Positions 59,176 through 64,000 of a DNA stretch of 64,000 nucleotides are shown here, piece by piece; the first letter of the stretch is position 1, and every line of letters starts with the position of its first letter. The position numbers and the translations under genes are program-made. This DNA is from Sciurus carolinensis (Eukaryota; Chordata; Mammalia; Rodentia; Sciuridae). The notes under the pieces were generated by a model, which was not told the origin of the DNA, did not search any database, and saw only the letters and a list, made by a program, of their open reading frames with translations. Where the stretch lies: positions 42,373,056-42,437,055 of the forward strand of contig NC_062219.1 in NCBI RefSeq assembly GCF_902686445.1, read 5' to 3'.

Positions 59176-59596
59176 TTGTCAACTTTATGTGAAATTATTG
59201 AATATCCCAAAGTGACTTGAAATGTTTCTGTAATGTATAGCAGAATTGGACTGAGGAAAATATTAAATAGAACCCATCCATACAACCTTAATGAAGAAAT
59301 AGAAACTGGCACTCACATACTCATCAATTCTTGTGGTCATGCTTATTTACAGTGATAATTTGAACTCGATAAAATTTGTTCAGTCCACAGAATCTAAAGA
59401 TTTAGTATAAGATGATATTTGATATTTCTTCAGTTGTATAAATTAGAAAAACAATGTGAATTGGTAATTAGATTTTTTGTTTGTCTTACTTGACATCAAG
59501 TTCAAAGCTGGAAATGTCACTTTAATTTCCTTAAAAAAACCTGCAAAATAAAATTAATAGTATGTCTTATATCAATAAATATTGCATAAGATACAG
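59176..59596. other. Unique AT-rich DNA
   Basis: No gene or repeat recognised. Confidence 0.5.
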
Positions 59597-59800
59597 GACA
59601 GTGGCATAAAGAAAGGGGAGGTTTGGGAAACAAGCACATCTGGTTTTGAATCTTGACTAAGCTATTATTAATACCTTGATCTTAGGTAAATTTCTTGACT
59701 TCCCTAATCCTGAGTTTATTCATAACCTGTAATATTGTAAAGATTAACTATAATTAATACAAAATGCCTGGCACTTTATAGCATGTAGCTCTTACGATTT
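59597..59800 (+). mobile_element. MIR SINE
   Basis: 'catctggttttgaatcttga', 'gatcttaggtaaatttcttgacttccc', 'ctgagtttattcataacctgtaatattgtaaagatt', 'aaaatgcctggcactttatagcatgtagct' follow the whole MIR order. Confidence 0.85.
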
Positions 59801-59954
59801 TTCTAAATTCTCAGGATAGAATTCTTTAAAATCAAGGTGCCTTGTTTATCTGGAATTTTAGCCTCATCGTTTTCCTTGGATCTCTTAACCTAGACATGGA
59901 ATGTGCAATTATACAGGGCCAGTATTGTTACCTCACTTGAAAAGTGTGCTTTTA

Positions 59955-60422
59955 ACACTGACAATGCTCTTGGTACTGTATTGGCACAGTGAGGAAGAGA
60001 CAGGCTCTGTCCAATTAGGAAACTAATTTGGAAGAAAGAATAAATACATGAATAACTAGATGAATAAGTACATTATTATAAAGTATGCTGTGCTCAAAAA
60101 CGTACAAGTATTGCAAGAAAGTAGAACTGAAATGCTTGGTGGTTGGTATCAGATTGTCCAAAAAGAGTCTGAGTAAATTAAATATAATCTAATTTCTGAA
60201 AGGGAAGTATGATTAACAGGTAAACCATGAAGAAATTGGCAATTTAAGGCAGAGAAAACTGATGTGTGAATGTTGTCAGGAAACAGCTTTCTGCAATGGG
60301 AAACTGAAACAAGACTGGTGGATTGTAATGTCAGGATCAGGGCAGGCAGATCTGAGATCAGAAGGGAGGCTGGGGGAGTGGAAGAGAAAGACCATCAAAG
60401 GCATTTAGAGTAACTCAAACTT
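59955..60422 (-). mobile_element. L2 LINE, antisense, left part
   Basis: 'ggcacagtgaggaagagacaggctctgtcc', 'tttaaggcagagaaaactg', 'gtaatgtcaggatcagggcag', 'gagtggaagagaaagaccat', 'caaaggcatttagagtaactcaaacttg' are the complement of L2. Continues after the SINEs at about 60721-60790 ('tttaatcttaaaggctggaa'). Confidence 0.75.
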
Positions 60423-60720
60423 GATTTTTTTTTTTTTTTTTTTTTTTTTTTCTGGTACCAGGGATTGAACCCAGGGGCATTTAACCACTGAGTCACATCT
60501 GCAACTTTTTTTTTTTTCTACAGTGCTGGGGATTTGAACCCAGGACCTTGTGCTTGCAAGGCAAGCACTCAACCAAGCCCCTACTTTTTCTTTTGATAGA
60601 GGGTCTTGTTAAGTTGCTTAGAGACTTGCTAAGTTGCCGAGGCTGGTTTTGAACTTGTGATCCTCCTGCCTCAGCCTCCCGAGCGACTGGAATTACAGGC
60701 ATGCACCATTGTGCCTGGTT
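60423..60720 (-). mobile_element. B1-dID SINE with an extra ID inserted, antisense
   Basis: Outer element: T tail (60427-60451), ID half (ctggtaccagggattgaacc, 'ccactgagtcacatctgca'), and a B1 half from about 60590 ('gaggctggttttgaacttgtgatcctcctgcctcagcctcccgagcg', 'acaggcatgcaccattgtgcctgg'). Between them (about 60507-60583) lies a second antisense ID unit with its own T tail, tgctggggatttgaacccag and 'gcaaggcaagcactcaaccaagcccc'. Confidence 0.9.
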
Positions 60721-61204
60721 CAAGTTTAATCTTAAAGGCTGGAAATGATCATGCTTTCAACTGTCTTCCCCCTTCTACCACCAAATCCTCATAGGAGTTA
60801 GACAGAACATTCTAAATGCTCAGTGCTCTAAAACACGAAAGAGAATTCTCAGAGAACTGAACACAAAAAGAAATTTTGAAAGAATAGATCAAGTTAAAAA
60901 GACAAAAGCAAATACAGAACGTGTAAGAGAAAGTTTGCCTCGAAGCTGAGAGGTAACAGGATGCTTCATGCTTTCAGTAATAGACACCAGAGATCACAGA
61001 ACCTAGGACAACAATATGGTTAACTGGGGCACTACACAGGGGGCTTTGTAGAGCAATCATGGGAAACCCTGCAGAAAAAAATGCATAAGCTGAACATCCC
61101 TCTCAGAAACCAACCATGAAACCACCAACAAGTAGGGAAGGATAGACAAGAACTGTGTAATGCACATAATAAGCCTGACTGAATAGCTATACCAAGAAGT
61201 TGTA
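60721..61204. other. L2 remainder, then unassigned DNA
   Basis: 60721-60790 continues the antisense L2. From 60800 the sequence is A-rich and may be older L1 ORF2, but is too diverged to call. Confidence 0.4.
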
Positions 61205-61556
61205 CCATACACAGAAAACTACATATCATTTTCAAACACACAGGCTACAGCCACAAAAATTTACCATGCACTAGACCACAATGAAAACATCAGCAAATTC
61301 CATAAAGGTGATATTATACAGGCTGCACTTCCTTATGCATCAAAATTTACAAGAAATTCAACTCCTCAAAAAACAAAATTTCATAGACAAAGAAATTAGG
61401 TACATATAATAATTGTTCTATTAAAGCAAAAATCAATATGGAATTAAAATACTATATAATACAACTTGTGGGTGTGGCTGAAGCAAGACCGAGCAAATAG
61501 ATATATTTGTTTGAAAAGAAGATTGAAAATAAACGACATCTGCTTTTAACATAAAA
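61205..61556 (+). mobile_element. Old L1M ORF2, first part
   Basis: 'ctagaccacaatgaaaacat', 'gcaaaaatcaatatggaatt', 'tacaacttgtgggtgtggctgaagca' follow the ORF2 segment between endonuclease and RT of L1M elements. No open frame. Resumes after the nested SINE at 62263. Confidence 0.65.
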
Positions 61557-61566
61557 ACATAAGAAA
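61557..61566. repeat. Target-site duplication of the B1-dID, left copy
   Basis: acataagaaa is repeated exactly at 62253-62262, bracketing the SINE together with the LTR inside it. Confidence 0.75.
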
Positions 61567-61703
61567 ATACCTAGATTCAGTGTTACATCCCTATAATCCT
61601 AACTGCTGGGGAGGCTGAGACAGGAAGATAGCAGGTTTGAGGCTAACCTCAGCAATTTAGTGAGTCTCTGTTTTAAAATAAAAATTGAAAAGAACTGGGA
61701 ATG
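61567..61703 (+). mobile_element. B1-dID SINE, first part
   Basis: B1 half: 'acatccctataatcctaact', gctggggaggctgagacagg, 'gaggctaacctcagcaattt', 'agtgagtctctgttttaaaata'. Then the start of the ID half (aactgggaatg), cut by an LTR at 61704. Confidence 0.9.
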
Positions 61704-62170
61704 TGTAGGAAAAAAAGGGGGGGGGGATTCACCACGTCCAGCATGAATGAGGGAAAGGATTTCTGTCAGAACGGTGCTGGTTACTGATTAAGCACTAAGA
61801 AACTTATCTAATTAAATAAACACAGAATCAATAATCTTTTTAAATGGAAGGGGCTGTGATGGATTGGGTCATGCCAACATCAGACCTCAGAACAAGATGG
61901 AGAAGTCCATCTCCCCTTTATTTGTGGTTGCACAGGTAAAGGGGGACAGAGAGGGGGTTTCTTCTGTGAGTAACAGGATGGGGTGGAGTTAGGGAAGCCG
62001 TTTCCTTAGAGAATTACCATTTCCTCAGGGGGTGAGCCACCTCTCTACAGAGTCACCTACCCCAGGCTATCTGAAACAGTCTCTCATGACCACCAGTTCC
62101 TGGGAGTCAGACCTCAGTATTCCATGGCTCAGCCAAGCCTGATTCTGCTAAACATGGATGGCTCCCCACA
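61704..62170 (-). mobile_element. Solo LTR, ERVK/IAP-like (467 bp)
   Basis: Read on the minus strand it begins tgtggggagcc and ends cctaca, so it has TG…CA termini. A polyadenylation signal AATAAA lies on the minus strand at 61922-61917. The flanking six bases are ggaatg (61698-61703) and gggatg (62171-62176), a 6-bp duplication with one mismatch, as expected for class II retroviruses. The 5' start resembles IAP-type LTRs. No internal viral genes, so it is a recombined solo LTR. An A7G10 homopolymer sits near its 3' end (61710-61726). Confidence 0.82.
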
Positions 62171-62252
62171 GGGATGTAGCTCAGTTTTAGAGCACTCTGG
62201 ATTCAACTCCCAATACCACAAACAACAACAAGAAAACATGGAAAGAAGAAAC
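62171..62252 (+). mobile_element. B1-dID SINE, second part and A-rich tail
   Basis: gggatgtagctcagttttag, 'agcactctggattcaactcccaatacca' complete the ID half interrupted at 61703, followed by an A-rich tail. Confidence 0.9.
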
Positions 62253-62262
62253 ACATAAGAAA

Positions 62263-62600
62263 GAGTTAATATAAACTTTAGAGAACAAAGTAAAATCCAA
62301 TAAAAGGTAAAAGGGGACTGATGAATAAATACAAAATCCAAACTTAAAAGATTAATAAGATACTTTAGCAAGTATGATCAAGATAAAAAAGGTTCAAATA
62401 GTTGCCAGAAATGAAATGTGAAACATCAACAATGGAGAGGAGTCTAAAGAATTACAGGAAACTCAATTTCCAGAGCAATGTATTGCTTTAGTAAATCTAG
62501 ATTAACTGAATAATTAATTTCATAAAAACAAGTTGCAAATGTATACACTTTCCCATGGTTGATAATAACTCACAAAAGGGTTTAAAATGAATAATAATTA
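62263..62600 (+). mobile_element. Old L1M ORF2, second part
   Basis: 'gatactttagcaagtatgatcaaga', 'agaaatgaaatgtgaaacatcaac', 'gtctaaagaattacaggaaac' follow the L1 ORF2 segment 'ctagcaagactgatcaaga … agaaatgaaaaagg…'. This restores the order after removal of the SINE and LTR. Confidence 0.65.
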
Positions 62601-63689
62601 AAACATATTCCTCAGGAAAATTTTTGAAGGGAGAAAAAAGTAGTTCACATGTTCCAGGTGAGTACAGATAGTGGCCAGAATAACCGTTTCCTATCTGGGC
62701 ACATTAGTGAGCAGTGGTGTTCCGTACCAAAGAGAGAAAAGACAGCGGCTGGCACCCCTGCCAAGGTAGAGGCAAGACAAGTAATAGTTATTCACAAGGA
62801 GAAAGGGTGCTCCATGCAGGTAAAGCAAGTGACAATATTATTTACCAGTATTTGTCACCATTGATACCTCTAAAACCCAGATGGTCATTTGGTCCTTTCT
62901 GTTCAGGCCTGAATTTCCAAATCTCAACTATGAGAATTTTTTTATTCATAACAGGTAGAAGTTCTATCAGACTAGCATGAGTAAAAATAAAACAATAGTA
63001 ACTTCTAATTGTTCTTTTTCCCAATAGGTGCCTAGAATTTAAAAATAATTCTAATGAAAACTTACACAATTTTAGAGGCTGTATACTTATACTTTTTCTA
63101 AAAAATATTAATGTTCCTGGACTAGGCCACACTTGCAGCTAATATTAATTCTTCCAAAAAGATCATATAGTCTCAAAAATTATATCAATTATCATTTATG
63201 ATTAAGAATTAGAAAAGAGTAAAAGACATCTGCTTTCTTACCTGTTATGCAAATTCTTTACTATAGTGCTGTAAAGGTTATTTCCTAGTTGTTTAAACTT
63301 TATAAATGACACAGAAGTTTTTGCTTCTCTCTCAGAGCTGAGAGTGTTAACCTGTGATCCAAATACAGAAGTGAACAAAAGATAGGTGAAGGGCACTTGC
63401 AGCTGGTGGCCCGGGTAGTGCCATCCAGGTGCCTGCTTTTTCAACACTTTCTGCTTTAACTTTTAGAGAAGATGTCCTTTGATAAAGGGTTATTTTTTAA
63501 AACAATGATGATAAACAAAATAGAAGTAAGCATGATGGAAAACCCTGTGAGAAAGTTGAACATGTGGGATGAACTGTTCACCTGCCATAACAAGTCTGGA
63601 GGCTGGAAGCTGGAGGGCAGGGCATTGCCAAGACTGACTCATTTCAAAGCCAGGCTGCTTGACCTGTTGATGTCCATCTTCTCCTGGTG
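62601..63689. other. Unique DNA
   Basis: No gene or repeat recognised. Overlapping frames of 71-97 codons on both strands (62649-63132, 63472-63783) resemble no protein I know. Confidence 0.45.
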
Positions 63690-63905
63690 TCTTTAAAGGG
63701 TCTTTCCCTTGTAACCATCTGTGTCCAAATTCACCTTCTTCTAAGGACTCCCCTCCTATCAAATTAGGAATCATCTTAATCATCTCATTTTAATATAATC
63801 ATCTCTTTAAAATGCTCTCTCCAAATACAGACACCTTCTGAGGCACTGGGGATTAGAACTCCAACATTTGAATTTGGGGTGGGGACACTCTTCTGCCCAT
63901 CACAG
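63690..63905 (-). mobile_element. MaLR (MLT1-like) LTR fragment, antisense
   Basis: 'catctgtgtccaaattcacc', 'ttctaaggactcccctccta', 'atctctttaaaatgctctct', ccaaatacagacaccttctg, 'aggcactggggattagaact', 'ccaacatttgaatttggggtgggg', ending cccatcaca. This is the 5' half of a MaLR-type LTR in reverse. No coding region. Confidence 0.75.
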
Positions 63906-64000
63906 GGGAATTTTTCTGATTATAGAATCATAAAGGGGGAATGAAAAAAAATGTACCCATAAAGTTGATTGATAAAACCACTGTGTGAGGAAATAAAAGA
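63906..64000. other. Unique flank
   Basis: Short A-rich stretch; nothing recognised. Confidence 0.5.

Overview
This is AT-rich mammalian nuclear DNA with no protein-coding gene that I can support. No open frame exceeds 142 codons, none reads like a cellular protein, and no CpG-rich promoter, tRNA, rRNA or CRISPR array was seen. The window fits a gene desert or the inside of a very long intron. The repeats point to a squirrel-type rodent (Sciuridae). tRNA-derived ID SINEs are present in both orientations, several of them fused to a 7SL-derived B1 half (B1-dID dimers). There are also 5'-truncated L1 copies of the squirrel type and an IAP-like ERVK solo LTR. Beneath these lie elements shared by placental mammals: L2, MIR, old L1M, hAT/MER5-like, Tigger-like and MaLR LTR fragments. 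All family names come from recognition by eye, not from a database search.

Layout. 0-6 kb: a Tigger-like DNA transposon split by a young L1 with clean target-site duplications, L2, a MIR split by an ID SINE, a hAT relic, an antisense L1 3' end, and an LTR-like ancient repeat. 6-21 kb: mostly unique AT-rich DNA with scattered L2, MIR and ID copies, an old L1 3' end, an L2 split by a B1-dID, and an unexplained pair of ~65-bp direct repeats (10.48 and 11.84 kb). 21-33 kb: a LINE fossil that still shows its reverse-transcriptase C-terminal motif (21.6 kb), a MER5-like element containing a CAG repeat (26.5 kb), MIR, L2 and L1 fragments. 33-47 kb: long unique stretches, an old antisense L1 invaded by a GT microsatellite (39.2 kb), a 121-bp inverted repeat with one mismatch (41.07/41.80 kb), and an L1 nested in an L1 (46.2-47.4 kb). 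47-64 kb: antisense SINEs, a 1.17-kb antisense L1 with two internal deletions (53.5 kb), SINEs nested in an L2 (60 kb), and a three-layer nest of L1M, B1-dID and ERVK-like LTR (61.2-62.6 kb).

The most interesting signal that repeat annotation does not explain is the near-perfect inverted duplication at 41067-41187 / 41798-41918. Transcription through it would give a ~121-bp RNA duplex. The nested insertions are valuable because their order can be read directly. No functional gene set works together here.
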